A DNA stretch of 17,723 nt, taken from positions 1-17,723 of the forward strand of contig JASHTZ010000333.1 in NCBI GenBank assembly GCA_030040295.1, read 5' to 3'. A program made the position numbers and the translations under genes. The notes beneath the pieces are model-generated. The model saw nothing but the letters and a program-made list of their open reading frames with translations. It did not search any database and was not told the origin of the DNA. Numbering within the stretch: position 1 is the stretch's first letter; every line of letters begins with the position of its first letter. This document shows positions 6,819 to 14,835 of this stretch, one piece after another. Origin of the DNA: Terriglobia bacterium. Lineage in GTDB: Bacteria > Acidobacteriota > Terriglobia > UBA7540.

Positions 6819-7478
6819 ATGAGGAGAATTATTTCCTCCCTCACCATCGGGCTGTTGCTGCTGTCAGCGATGCCCGCTTTCGCGGCCGTGACGGGCGATT
6901 ACCTGGAGGCCCGCAGCGCGGACATCTACACCGGCCCTTGCTTCGCCATGTCGGAAGTGGGCTTGACCGGCCAGGAAGCAATCCTTGCCTGGAAAGTGCG
7001 CGAAGGCGATTGGAAGGGTGTCTCGCTTGCGGGGCTGAGCGTGGTGGCCGTGGTCCGGGCCAGCGCGACTCTTGGCGATCCCTATCACGATCCCTATCCG
7101 GCACGCTCGGTGCTGATCGTCGACTCCCGCGCCAACGACCAACAGAAGGCGGCGCTCGAGGCGTTTGCCGAATCGAAAGCGGGGAACCTTCTAGCCCATG
7201 TGGTGCGAGTTGAGGTGGCTCCCATCGAGATGACCATTGAGCACGGTGATATGCACGGCGCGGCGAAGATGGTGGCGGGCAAGTTCGCGCAAGTCGAAAC
7301 GCGCAGCCTCTGCCAGGGCGACCACATTTGCGGAAACGAAACGGTGTTCTATCCGCCGCTCGTGGCGCTCAACCACTCCATGCCCGCGTTCACACTCGAA
7401 AGCGATTACTCCGGCCAGGGCCTGGGTGAAGTCTGGAAGAACGTGGACAAGCGCAGCGCCTTCGTGGGCAGCTTCTGA
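6819..7478 (+). CDS. Exported DUF1326-like protein
   Basis: A 219-residue protein with a clear signal peptide (basic MRR, hydrophobic core, cleavage after about AFA at residue 22). The mature part begins VTGDYLEARSADIYTGPC and continues with WKGVSLAGLSVVAVV and SVLIVDSRANDQQKAALEAF. This order matches DUF1326 proteins: a GxYxE start, a Gly-rich strand, an IVD strand, then a helix beginning A-D-x-Q. The CNC and CPC cysteines common in that family are mostly missing; only one Cys remains near the start, with two more at the CQGDHIC segment. A GGAGG ribosome site precedes the ATG at 6819. First gene after the promoter at 6745. Molecular function of the family is unknown. Confidence 0.8.
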   Translation: MRRIISSLTIGLLLLSAMPAFAAVTGDYLEARSADIYTGPCFAMSEVGLTGQEAILAWKVREGDWKGVSLAGLSVVAVVRASATLGDPYHDPYPARSVLIVDSRANDQQKAALEAFAESKAGNLLAHVVRVEVAPIEMTIEHGDMHGAAKMVAGKFAQVETRSLCQGDHICGNETVFYPPLVALNHSMPAFTLESDYSGQGLGEVWKNVDKRSAFVGSF

Positions 7479-7509
7479 CTGCTGTCGATGATTCACCGGA
7501 CGGTTTGGG

Positions 7510-7541
7510 AACGGGAAACTTCCGAAAGGTTGTTTCCCGTT
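7510..7541 (+). other. Strong RNA hairpin with GAAA tetraloop between two exported-protein genes
   Basis: AACGGGAAAC (7510-7519) and GTTTCCCGTT (7532-7541) pair perfectly over ten bases. Inside, TT/TT mismatches and a CC/GG pair close a GAAA loop (GNRA type). The T-run expected of an intrinsic terminator is absent. The hairpin begins 32 bases after one stop codon and ends about 40 bases before the next start, so it may stop, stabilise or process the message between the genes. Confidence 0.65.
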
Positions 7542-7579
7542 TCGCGTCTCTGACATCTAAATGTGGGGAGGAATTGTCA

Positions 7580-8245
7580 ATGAAACTGTACCGCGTGCTG
7601 GGAGTGCTGCTGGCGATTCAATTCTCTGTAGCAGTGAGCGCCTTCGGGCAAGGTGCCTATAAGGCCATGACAATCGGCGCGGCGCCGGCGGACGTTCCCG
7701 CTTCCTTCCAGAGCGTCCTCGATTCGCAGGGCGTGCGCGTTACCAACGCTCAGGGCGCGACGCTGTGCGAAGTCTGGATGCGCAAGGACCTTCCCTCCAG
7801 CGCGAACCCGAACACCTCTCCCGACGTGATGTTCGGCACGCTGCCGGAAGGAGCCTTTCTCGGCGTGGTTCACTTCCCCAATGGCACATCGGACTATCGC
7901 AGCCAGACCATCAAAGCCGGATTCTACACGTTGCGCTATGGACTGATTCCGCAAGACGGCAACCACATGGGCGTCAATCCCTCGCGCGATGCTTTCGTGA
8001 TGGGACCGATCGCCGCCGACCCGGGGCCGGACAAGGTTCTGGCGTTTGACGACCTGGTGAAGCTCAGCCGGCAGGCTTCCGGAACACCTCATCCCGGATT
8101 CCTTGTGGGACAGCCGCCCAGCGGCAACACCTTTCCCGCCGTCACCAAGGACGATGCAGGCGACTGGAATCTGCAAATCAAAGGGCACGCCGCAAGCGGG
8201 GATTTGCCGCTGGGGTTTACGGTCGTAGGACATTGGCAAGGGTAA
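7580..8245 (+). CDS. Exported protein of unknown function
   Basis: I do not recognise this protein. It has 221 residues with a signal peptide (MKLYR start, hydrophobic to about residue 20, likely cleavage near AFG or GQG at 22-25). The mature part looks beta-rich and has a single cysteine in the CEVWMRKDLP segment. It includes a run with PEGAFLGVVHFPNG and IKAGFYTLRYGLIPQDGNH, suggestive of a beta-sandwich. The GGAGG site upstream supports the ATG at 7580; the frame is open to 7505 but those codons look untranslated. It lies about 100 bases after the DUF1326-like gene, beyond a strong hairpin, and 13 bases before the next gene, with which it is surely co-transcribed. Confidence 0.8.
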   Translation: MKLYRVLGVLLAIQFSVAVSAFGQGAYKAMTIGAAPADVPASFQSVLDSQGVRVTNAQGATLCEVWMRKDLPSSANPNTSPDVMFGTLPEGAFLGVVHFPNGTSDYRSQTIKAGFYTLRYGLIPQDGNHMGVNPSRDAFVMGPIAADPGPDKVLAFDDLVKLSRQASGTPHPGFLVGQPPSGNTFPAVTKDDAGDWNLQIKGHAASGDLPLGFTVVGHWQG

Positions 8246-8258
8246 AGGGGTTAGCCAA

Positions 8259-8687
8259 ATGAGATTATCGGGAATAAGGCCGAGTCACGTTGCTTTGATT
8301 CTCGCCATGCTGCTCGCGCCGGCTTTGTACGCGGGGCAAACCAACCCTCTCGCCGCGCTGGATGGTGAACTTCTGACCAACAAGACAGGCCTGCCGATGC
8401 TGAAGATCAATGGCCACGAGGAGGCGCTCTCCGCCAACACGCCCTATCTGCTCCACACGCTTGAGGACAAGCGGCTGGAGGGCCGGCAGGTGCACCTGGA
8501 AGGAGTTTCCAAGCCCGACGGCACATTCGAGGTCCACTGGCTCTACACCGTGCATGACGGGAAGCTCTACAGCGTGCGCTATTACTGCCCGAGGTGCAAC
8601 ATCGTGGCGCTCGAGCCCGGCAACTGTGTCTGCTGCCAACAACCCACTGAGCTCCAGGAAATCCCCAAGCCGGCAAATTCACATTAG
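8259..8687 (+). CDS. Small exported protein with a C-terminal cysteine cluster
   Basis: A 142-residue protein of unknown function. A signal peptide covers about 1-25 (cleavage after LYA). The middle (60-105) looks like a small beta domain. The C-terminal part carries Cys 110, 113, 123, 125 and 126 (CPRC then CVCC), a zinc-ribbon-like or other metal-binding arrangement placed outside the cytoplasm. AGGGG precedes the ATG. It is the last gene of the exported-protein cluster, and its stop lies 13 bases from the end of the convergent gene. A structural disulphide cluster is an alternative to metal binding. Confidence 0.78.
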   Translation: MRLSGIRPSHVALILAMLLAPALYAGQTNPLAALDGELLTNKTGLPMLKINGHEEALSANTPYLLHTLEDKRLEGRQVHLEGVSKPDGTFEVHWLYTVHDGKLYSVRYYCPRCNIVALEPGNCVCCQQPTELQEIPKPANSH

Positions 8688-8700
8688 TCAGAACCTTCGT

Positions 8701-9402
8701 TCAGGGTTTCTTGTCGCCCATGAAGATGCGGAATAGCTTTACGCGCTGGAATTCCGGGCGAAACTCATCCACCAGGTTAGTACCCATCACAAATCCAAAT
8801 TGCATGTGCCCGGTTTGAATCCCTTGCACCCAGGGCGAAAACCTTCGCGGGTTCCATAGCGCCGAGATCATGCCGGAACCGTACGCGCCGGCGATTTGCG
8901 GTATATCCAGTTGCTTGTGGCCGTTCTGGTCATAGGTGAGGAAACTCATTTCGAACGCGTGGGCGGTGCGCCGCCAGAAGCCGGTGCATCGGCAAGGAAA
9001 GTATCGCGGGTCATAGTGAAACGCCGCTTCCCCGCTCTCCTGGATGGAATTCTGGAGAACGATGATTCCGAACTGGTTGCCGGTCCGCCGCGCGTAGCCC
9101 GCGAATCCGCCACCCCATTCGCGGGGATAGTCGAAGGCCTGGAACGCCAGCCCCGCCCCAAATGAGACCACATAGGGGCCGGGTGAGAGATAGGTCTCTT
9201 CGAGGTATCGATTCCAGCGCTCGCGGCCGCTGAGTGGAGGTGGATTGGAATTGCCTGTGGCCGATGGCGCAGTTGTGGTCCCTTGTTGCGCGAGGCATTC
9301 CCGGGCACAGGACATGACCAGGGCAATGAGCATGGCCAATGAAACGGCGTGAAACCTATAACCAGAACCCTTGTGATTCCTCTGCTGCCAGAGAGTTTTC
9401 AC
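8701..9402 (-). CDS. Exported protein of unknown function, possibly outer-membrane
   Basis: A 233-residue protein with a long N-terminal region and hydrophobic segment (about 18-36, cleavage near LAQ). The mature part contains AAFHYDPRYFPCRCTGFWRR and IAGAYGSGMISALWNPRRF, a pattern I associate with unnamed acidobacterial envelope proteins (alternating polar and aromatic residues around DPRYF and IAGAY). No enzyme motif is visible. The start is a GTG at 9402 with GAGGG upstream; no ATG occurs before the hydrophobic segment. It converges on the exported-protein cluster with only 13 bases between the stop codons. Exported status is fairly clear; outer-membrane location is a guess. Confidence 0.72.
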   Translation of the reverse strand: MKTLWQQRNHKGSGYRFHAVSLAMLIALVMSCARECLAQQGTTTAPSATGNSNPPPLSGRERWNRYLEETYLSPGPYVVSFGAGLAFQAFDYPREWGGGFAGYARRTGNQFGIIVLQNSIQESGEAAFHYDPRYFPCRCTGFWRRTAHAFEMSFLTYDQNGHKQLDIPQIAGAYGSGMISALWNPRRFSPWVQGIQTGHMQFGFVMGTNLVDEFRPEFQRVKLFRIFMGDKKP

Positions 9403-9563
9403 TATCCGCTGCCCTCGCCCCTGATTGGATTAACGTGCTACCGAATGTTTTCCATTTTAGCTATTTCGCAAGCTGATGCACATTCTTTTGGAGTCGAGGT
9501 GTGTAGTTGACTCAGTAGCCTTTGGGTGGATCGTGACACGGCATTTCGGGAGAGTTCGCGCGG

Positions 9564-9592
9564 TTGACACCTTTCCCCGCGCAATGTTACAA
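9564..9592 (+). promoter_or_regulatory. Promoter of the tRNA-His gene
   Basis: TTGACA (9564-9569), a 17-base spacer and TTACAA (9587-9592) lie 39 bases upstream of the tRNA. The -35 is perfect and the -10 is fair. Transcription would begin near 9600. Confidence 0.55.
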
Positions 9593-9630
9593 AGAGAGTA
9601 TCGTTGAATTCCCGCGCTCTGCGCGTCGAT

Positions 9631-9707
9631 GGTGGGTGTAGCTCAGTTGGTAGAGCGCCAGACTGTGGATCTGGACGTCGCGGGTTCGAATCCCGTCACC
9701 CACCCCA
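9631..9707 (+). tRNA. tRNA-His (anticodon GTG), CCA encoded
   Basis: Full cloverleaf. The seven-base acceptor stem GTGGGTG (9632-9638) pairs with CACCCAC (9697-9703). The extra G at 9631 (position -1), unique to tRNA-His, faces the C discriminator at 9704. The D-arm reads GCTCAGTTGGTAGAGC, the anticodon stem CCAGA/TCTGG holds GTG at 9665-9667, and the T-arm is GCGGG-TTCGAAT-CCCGT. The 3' CCA (9705-9707) is encoded. The 3' end is repeated at 14836-14849. Confidence 0.98.
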
Positions 9708-9710
9708 TGT
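9697..9710 (+). repeat. 14-base direct repeat at the tRNA-His 3' end (possible attL)
   Basis: CACCCACCCCATGT covers the 3' acceptor strand, discriminator, CCA and three further bases. The identical 14 bases recur in the same orientation at 14836-14849. The tRNA 3' end is the classic target of tyrosine integrases, but the match is short and C-rich. Confidence 0.4.
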
Positions 9711-9907
9711 TTCGATCACTTAACCTCGACCAATCGCAACTCTTCTTGCAACTTGGCAATATTTGGCAGCAATAACCTCTCGATTTTTCCCAAAGCCCTC
9801 CGGCGGTCCTCCATCCCCGGCTCGGCCGTCAGCCGGTTGTGCGGACAATGATTCCATATGCGATCTTGGTTCTAAGGGCCGATTTTGAGACATTTTCCTA
9901 CTCTTGA

Positions 9908-9924
9908 TGCCTCAGCCTGAGGCA
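9908..9924. promoter_or_regulatory. Perfect 17-base palindrome overlapping a ribosome site
   Basis: TGCCTCAG-C-CTGAGGCA is a perfect inverted repeat with one central base. Its last two bases are the start of AGGAGG (9923-9928), the ribosome site of the small ORF at 9938. That geometry suits an operator for a dimeric repressor; as RNA the one-base loop would be strained. Chance occurrence cannot be excluded. Confidence 0.4.
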
Positions 9925-9937
9925 GGAGGTTCGCTTC

Positions 9938-10231
9938 ATGTTCGATCGCACACACTACCGCACAAAGAGCATTGGAGTACGGGTCGCCGAAAAGGACTTT
10001 ATATGGCGTCGACTAACGCGATTCGATCAACTCAAGATTCCGCCCGCAACCTGGAAGTGGGACAGCGCGTTCGGCAGGCAGAAGGCATTCATTCGCACCG
10101 TTCAGGGTCAATACAAGGAGTATTGGATCGATGTGAATGAGACCAATTACCAAAGCGCCTTCAAAGGATTTTTGGGATGTGCTGTAGGCGGGGTGAAAAG
10201 GTCTTCCAGACTCCCTCCATGCGTGTCTTAA
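9938..10231 (+). CDS. Small protein of unknown function
   Basis: A 97-residue ORF I do not recognise. Its start has a near-perfect AGGAGG site nine bases upstream. The sequence is rich in Arg, Lys, Trp and Tyr (for example FIWRRLTRFDQL and TWKWDSAFGRQ) and looks like a soluble basic protein with mixed secondary structure up to about residue 80. The last 15 residues look less protein-like, so the 3' end may be decayed. No signal or membrane segment. It lies alone between tRNA-His and the TonB receptor gene, in a stretch that may be an integrated segment. Confidence 0.45.
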   Translation: MFDRTHYRTKSIGVRVAEKDFIWRRLTRFDQLKIPPATWKWDSAFGRQKAFIRTVQGQYKEYWIDVNETNYQSAFKGFLGCAVGGVKRSSRLPPCVS

Positions 10232-10362
10232 ATTTTACAGAGAGAAAAAGCAACGATTCTGAGACCCGGAGCGTCCCAAAATCGGCCGCAGAATCACTGC
10301 GCATCGCAGCAACTTGAGGCCAAACGACACTACACGGATGAAACTTGAGGGATACTGCTCTG

Positions 10363-10383
10363 TCAGCATGGCGGGAATGCTGA
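10363..10383. promoter_or_regulatory. Inverted repeat upstream of the TonB receptor gene
   Basis: TCAGCAT-N7-ATGCTGA is a perfect seven-base inverted repeat ending 32 bases before the receptor start codon. It could be an operator or a leader hairpin. I found no convincing -35/-10 pair between 10232 and 10415. Confidence 0.4.
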
Positions 10384-10415
10384 GTTCTTTCAAATGATGC
10401 GACGGAGGGACGGAT

Positions 10416-13400
10416 ATGCGACTTCGAAGTGGCAATTGCAGGCATCGATTTGTTCTCTTCATTTTGCTTACTCCCCTCTGGGTGTCCTTAGCGGCTGCCT
10501 CGCTGTTTGCGCAAGCCGGTGCCAACGGGGCCATCAGCGGCTTCGTCACGGACCCCTCGGGGGCGGCGATTGCGGGAGTAGCCGTCAAAGTCACCAACGT
10601 CAACACCGGTGTGAGTTATAGCGCCGGCACAACGACCGATGGTTACTACACGGTGAAATTCCTGATTCCCGGAACCTACCGCGTGGCGGTAGCGCAGCCG
10701 GGCTTTAAAACTCAGGTGGTGAACGACGTTGTGGTCCAAACCGACTCCAACCCCACCGTTAACATCAAGCTGACCTTGGGCGCGGTAACGCAGACCGTTA
10801 CCGTAAAGGCCGCAAACACCATGCTGGCATTGCAAACGGCCGACACCGGATCGACAATCGACACGGTGCGCGTCGACGACCTTCCCACCCAGCAGCGCAA
10901 TGCCTTCCAAGTAGTGCTGACGGGGGTCGGTGTGCTGCCCACCACCGACTGGGAAGAATCGATGACCCTCGAGGATAACAGCAAATCGAGCAGCCAAAGC
11001 ATCAATGGCAGCTATGACAGCGTCACGGGCAGCACTACAGGCCAGTCTGAAACGAACGAGGTTCTGATAGATGGCGTGGATGACCGCGGCAACTACGCGG
11101 AGGGCTTGGGCAACTCCACGGTGGGTTATCTTCCCAGCCAGGAAGCGGTGGGGGAAGTGCAAGTGGTCACCAACCCCTATAGCGCTGAGTATGGGAACAC
11201 GCTGGGGGGCGCCGAGATATTCACAACCAAATCGGGCACCAGTCGGTTCCACGGAGAAGCCTTTGAATACAATCGCTCCTTTGGTTTATCGGCGAATAGT
11301 TTCAGTAACAATCTGGAGCACGTGGGCAAAAGTCCTTTGCTCGTGAACACGCCGGGCGGCAACCTCGGTGGACCCATCAAAAAGGGCAAGCTTTACTTTT
11401 TTGGATCTATGGAGTATATGGATGAGCATTCTCCGACTGTCGGTGAGGGCTTTGGGATGGTTCCCACTTCCGCGGAACGAAGTGGCGACTTTTCCGCCGA
11501 CACTTATAATAACAACGGCGTAGCGACGCCGATCACTCTCTATAATCCCTTCTCCTGCACCTCCGCCACGGTCGTCTGCACTTCCCGGTCGGTGATCGGG
11601 AGTGTTGGTGATTCCGTCATACCGTCGAGCTTGATGAGCCCCATTGCCACAAGCCTGTGGAAATACATCCCCCTGCCGGATGTCCCCGGCAACGCGGTCA
11701 CCGGAGCCAATAACTACTATTTCGATACTAGTGCAGTTGCCCTTGCGCACACGTACGAAATAATGGGGCGTGTGGACTACAACATCAACGATAAAAACCG
11801 CATCTTCCTCCGCGCTACTCGCGAGGACTGGCATACCATTGACCCGCCGTTTTACGGCAATACTGGCGGGGACGCTGCCGAGGTCGCCGGGGACTTCCCG
11901 GCTGGCCGCACCAACAACAACGACGTGATTAATTACACTCACATCTTCTCTCCTACCATGGTGCTGAACGTTCTGGCTGGGTTTGAGGACTATTTCAATG
12001 AAGACATCACTCAACCGACTAGATGCTCAGTGACTCCTGCTCAGCTCGGATTCAGCTCCACGTTCGCCTCGCAGGCGGTGGCCTGCATCCCGGTATTCGG
12101 CTTTACCGGCGCCGAGGGTTCTGGCAGTGACAATGGCAGCACGGTTTTCACGGGGGCCGGCGAGCCTGGCTCGACTCTCGCCCCGGATCAGGTTAACACC
12201 TTAAGCGCCATGCTGATGAAATCGATGGGCCGGCACACGCTGAAGTTTGGCGCGGAAGGGCTTCTGGAGCGCGGCTATCTTATTGAGCCGGGCGACAACT
12301 CGGGGGCATTCAGTTTCTCCTCCCAGTACTCTCAACAAAACCCCTCCGGACCCCTCACCGCGGCGCAGGGCGATCCAGTAGCCTCCTTTGAGATGGGCGT
12401 TGGAGCGGCTTCGATCCAGGTCGAATCGGAACCCGCCCGCCAAGACCTCTCGGCGGCCTGGTTCGTGCAGGATGACATCAAAGTTTCGCACAAGCTAACG
12501 ATCAATGCCGGCCTGCGTTGGGACTGGGACGGGACACCGACAGATCGCTTCAATGCTATTACGGGTCCATTCAACGAGACCACGACAAGTCCGCTTGCTT
12601 CCGCAGCGGCGAGCGCAGCCACGGCGAGCGGCGTTACCTGTCCCGCCTGCGCCAACCTGGTGGGAGGCCTGACCTTCCCCGGAGTCAATGGTGTGTCGCG
12701 CTCCCCTTATGGATCGGTCTACCACGACTGGGGGCCCCGTCTGGGCGCGGCCTACGCCATCACGCCGAATACCGTCATCCGCGCGGGTTGGGGGCTGTTC
12801 TACCTGGACAACGTGTACGATCCTGGGAGCGCCGGATTCAGTTCCACGACGAGTTCGACTTTGTTCAGTCCCACTTATCAAGTCTTGAACCCCATTGCTA
12901 ATCCTTTCCCCACGGGGCTCATTCCCGCCACTGGCTCCGCCCTGGGCTTATCGACCGATCTGGGCAACACTGTCACCTTTGTCGACCCGCACACGGAGCC
13001 CCCACAGGCGCAGCAGTTTAACTTCAATGTGCAGCATCAGTTTCCCCATAATTTCCTGCTTCTGGTGGGCTACAATTACAATTTAGGTACGCGTATGGCC
13101 GTAAACAATAACATAAACTCCTTGTCGCTAGCGCAAATCCAGGAAGGCTACACCTATTTGAACACCCCGGTGGCCAACCCCTTTGCGGGGCTGATTCCCA
13201 ACACCTCGTTGAACACGGCGACGATCCCACAAAAACAATTGCTGCTGCCGTATCCGCAGTTCACGACAGTGACGGAGGAAGACATGCCGATTGGCACCTC
13301 CTCATTCCAGGCGTTGGAAATCAATGTGACCAAGCACATGGGCAATGGACTCAGCTTCTCGGCCTCGTACACGAACTCTCGGCACGAGGACCTTGGCGCC

Positions 13401-14015
13401 TACATGAACACCTTTAACACCCAACTGATGAAAGAGGATGACCCCTACGACATTCCGCAGGCAGTGTCGCTCAACGGCGTTTATGAACTTCCCATGGGTC
13501 GCGGGAAGCCTTTTGCCAGCAGCGTTCCTGGCTGGGCCAACAAGATCATCGGCGGCTGGCAGCTCAACTGGAACATTCTCTACATGAGTGGCAACCCCTG
13601 GCAGTTTTCCAACATTACCGCGCCGGTTGCGGGTGTGAACCCGAACTATTCGCCTCAGACCTTGCAGCAGTGGGTGAATCCTGCGGCATTCCAGAATTCG
13701 ACCAATACCCCCTTCTGCTTTCCGGAAGGCAGCAGCAACTGCATTCAGGAATGGTCAACGGTGGATGGACACGTTCGCAATCCGGGCACTGCCCTCTACG
13801 ACTTAGGCGTGCACAAGTCCTTCAAAATCACCGAGCGCGTCACGTTTACCTTCATGAACAACTGGATCAATGCGACCAACACCCCGCAGTGGTTCGGTAA
13901 CGACAGTACCTCCTGCGAAGCCATCACCGCGTCGTGCTTCGGAAAGATCTCAGGTTTTACGAGCCCGGACAACTTACCCCGCGAGATTCAAATGGCTGGA
14001 AAGATTACGTTCTGA
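10416..14015 (+). CDS. TonB-dependent outer-membrane receptor with carboxypeptidase-regulatory domain (Oar-like)
   Basis: A large outer-membrane transporter or receptor, 1199 residues, of the type greatly expanded in Acidobacteriota. A signal peptide covers about 1-34 (a basic start and hydrophobic core ending AQA). A carboxypeptidase-regulatory-like beta domain follows (about 37-125, GAISGFVTDPSGAAIAGV onward), then the plug domain with VLIDGVDDRGNY and the recurrent YSAEYGNTLGG...TKSGTSRFHG block (about 255-275). The remainder is a beta-barrel rich in aromatic and Asn/Thr/Ser residues, ending in the C-terminal Phe expected for barrel insertion. No TonB box is evident. GGAGG lies eight bases before the ATG. 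Single-gene unit with a strong hairpin after it. The ligand is unknown; relatives are often linked to glycans or peptides, which is not evidence here. Confidence 0.95.
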   Translation: MRLRSGNCRHRFVLFILLTPLWVSLAAASLFAQAGANGAISGFVTDPSGAAIAGVAVKVTNVNTGVSYSAGTTTDGYYTVKFLIPGTYRVAVAQPGFKTQVVNDVVVQTDSNPTVNIKLTLGAVTQTVTVKAANTMLALQTADTGSTIDTVRVDDLPTQQRNAFQVVLTGVGVLPTTDWEESMTLEDNSKSSSQSINGSYDSVTGSTTGQSETNEVLIDGVDDRGNYAEGLGNSTVGYLPSQEAVGEVQVVTNPYSAEYGNTLGGAEIFTTKSGTSRFHGEAFEYNRSFGLSANSFSNNLEHVGKSPLLVNTPGGNLGGPIKKGKLYFFGSMEYMDEHSPTVGEGFGMVPTSAERSGDFSADTYNNNGVATPITLYNPFSCTSATVVCTSRSVIGSVGDSVIPSSLMSPIATSLWKYIPLPDVPGNAVTGANNYYFDTSAVALAHTYEIMGRVDYNINDKNRIFLRATREDWHTIDPPFYGNTGGDAAEVAGDFPAGRTNNNDVINYTHIFSPTMVLNVLAGFEDYFNEDITQPTRCSVTPAQLGFSSTFASQAVACIPVFGFTGAEGSGSDNGSTVFTGAGEPGSTLAPDQVNTLSAMLMKSMGRHTLKFGAEGLLERGYLIEPGDNSGAFSFSSQYSQQNPSGPLTAAQGDPVASFEMGVGAASIQVESEPARQDLSAAWFVQDDIKVSHKLTINAGLRWDWDGTPTDRFNAITGPFNETTTSPLASAAASAATASGVTCPACANLVGGLTFPGVNGVSRSPYGSVYHDWGPRLGAAYAITPNTVIRAGWGLFYLDNVYDPGSAGFSSTTSSTLFSPTYQVLNPIANPFPTGLIPATGSALGLSTDLGNTVTFVDPHTEPPQAQQFNFNVQHQFPHNFLLLVGYNYNLGTRMAVNNNINSLSLAQIQEGYTYLNTPVANPFAGLIPNTSLNTATIPQKQLLLPYPQFTTVTEEDMPIGTSSFQALEINVTKHMGNGLSFSASYTNSRHEDLGAYMNTFNTQLMKEDDPYDIPQAVSLNGVYELPMGRGKPFASSVPGWANKIIGGWQLNWNILYMSGNPWQFSNITAPVAGVNPNYSPQTLQQWVNPAAFQNSTNTPFCFPEGSSNCIQEWSTVDGHVRNPGTALYDLGVHKSFKITERVTFTFMNNWINATNTPQWFGNDSTSCEAITASCFGKISGFTSPDNLPREIQMAGKITF

Positions 14016-14042
14016 CATGCCGCTCGCTGCGTAAACCCCAAC

Positions 14043-14076
14043 CGCCTCCGGGGGCTCTCCCCGGAGGCGTATTTCC
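14043..14076 (+). terminator. Probable terminator of the TonB receptor gene
   Basis: CGCCTCCGGGG (14043-14053), loop GCTCT, and CCCCGGAGGCG (14059-14069) form a perfect eleven-base-pair GC-rich stem 28 bases after the stop codon. The downstream T-tract is weak (TATTTCCC), so termination may be partial. Confidence 0.75.
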
Positions 14077-14573
14077 CTTCCTCCCCCAGCCGGTAGAGAT
14101 ACAACGATAGCGAGTTGGTTGCGAGCATCAGTTTCTCGCTCAAATTTATTCTGGCTGCATTAGCACAAAGAGCTTTTGGTAGGGACGCTTTGCGTGCTCA
14201 TCCGGCATTCCGGGGTGACGCTGGGAGAATTTCTCGACTTACTCTAATCCTCACGCTCGCGTAAAATGCCCTGCCGTTGCGCAAAATCGGCGCTAGGACG
14301 CGTCGGAACCGATCAAGCAGGGTTACGAAGCAGGCATGAGCCGAATGCAAAGACTGGGAAGCGGTGCACATTTCGGTGCACATCTCATTCAAAATCAGTA
14401 ACAACAGGCAGTCCTGCCCCAAATACTTCGAGTGCCACCGGACCTGCATGAATAGCCGCTCGTAACACGATTTAGCAAACACAATGCAAGTGTGGTTGAC
14501 ACCTGATAACAATGGGGCCAGCAGTTCAAATCTACCAGGCGCACAAATCAATTCGGCATGAACTTTGGCAGAG
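14077..14573. other. Gene-poor stretch, probably decayed DNA
   Basis: About 500 bases with no ORF I can support. The only longer minus-strand reading frame here has no ribosome site and an amino-acid mix typical of chance, and it runs into the antitoxin relic in a different frame. The stretch contains a 12-base tandem repeat and a segment faintly like a tRNA T-arm (14521-14545). Position between the receptor gene and a broken antitoxin gene suggests remnant DNA. Confidence 0.55.
14363..14386. repeat. 12-base tandem repeat, two units
   Basis: GGTGCACATTTC is followed directly by GGTGCACATCTC, one mismatch in 12. Each unit contains the palindrome GTGCAC. It lies in the gene-poor stretch after the receptor gene; no role is apparent. 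Confidence 0.6.
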
Positions 14574-14809
14574 TTAGCTGGACACAGGATGCAACGTGCG
14601 CTCGACCCCCTCGGGATCGCGCGCGATGACGGTGAGGTAGGCTTTGGCCGGTTGGTCTGGCTCAGAACGGCCCTGTTCCCGATCCCGTAGAGTGCCGAGA
14701 GGGATGTGGCAGCGCACGGCAAACTCCTCTTGGGTCAGCGCGAGGGCGCGGCGGAGGTTTCGATTTCAGCAGCACTCCGTGGAGCCGGGGAAAGGGTCTC
14801 CAGATCTTC
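14574..14809 (-). pseudogene. Frameshifted and truncated XRE-type (HigA-like) antitoxin
   Basis: On the minus strand the 3' part reads LRRALALTQEEFA then LGTLRDREQGRSEPDQPA and AYLTVIARDPEGVERTL before a TAA stop (14576-14574). This is the C-terminal helix-turn-helix of small XRE antitoxins that pair with RelE/HigB- or BrnT-like toxins. In its own frame a TGA lies ten codons upstream of LTQ, but the neighbouring frame continues the family sequence (SAAEIET), so a one-base deletion near 14756 joins them. That upstream frame meets a TAA at 14812-14810 with no start codon, so the N-terminus is also lost. No toxin gene is seen nearby. A sequencing error could explain the frameshift but not the missing start. 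Confidence 0.75.
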
Positions 14810-14835
14810 TTAGGTGCCGTTCGCTTTCACCCAAA

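Noticed and set aside
14470..14545. tRNA-like segment (GTTCAAATC followed by AGGCGCAC)
   Set aside because: The T-loop resembles a tRNA, but the T-stem pairs poorly and no matching acceptor or anticodon arm could be built; at most a decayed fragment.
14198..14722. 174-codon minus-strand reading frame after the TonB receptor gene
   Set aside because: It has no ribosome site, its composition looks random, and its first part is an out-of-frame reading of the antitoxin relic.
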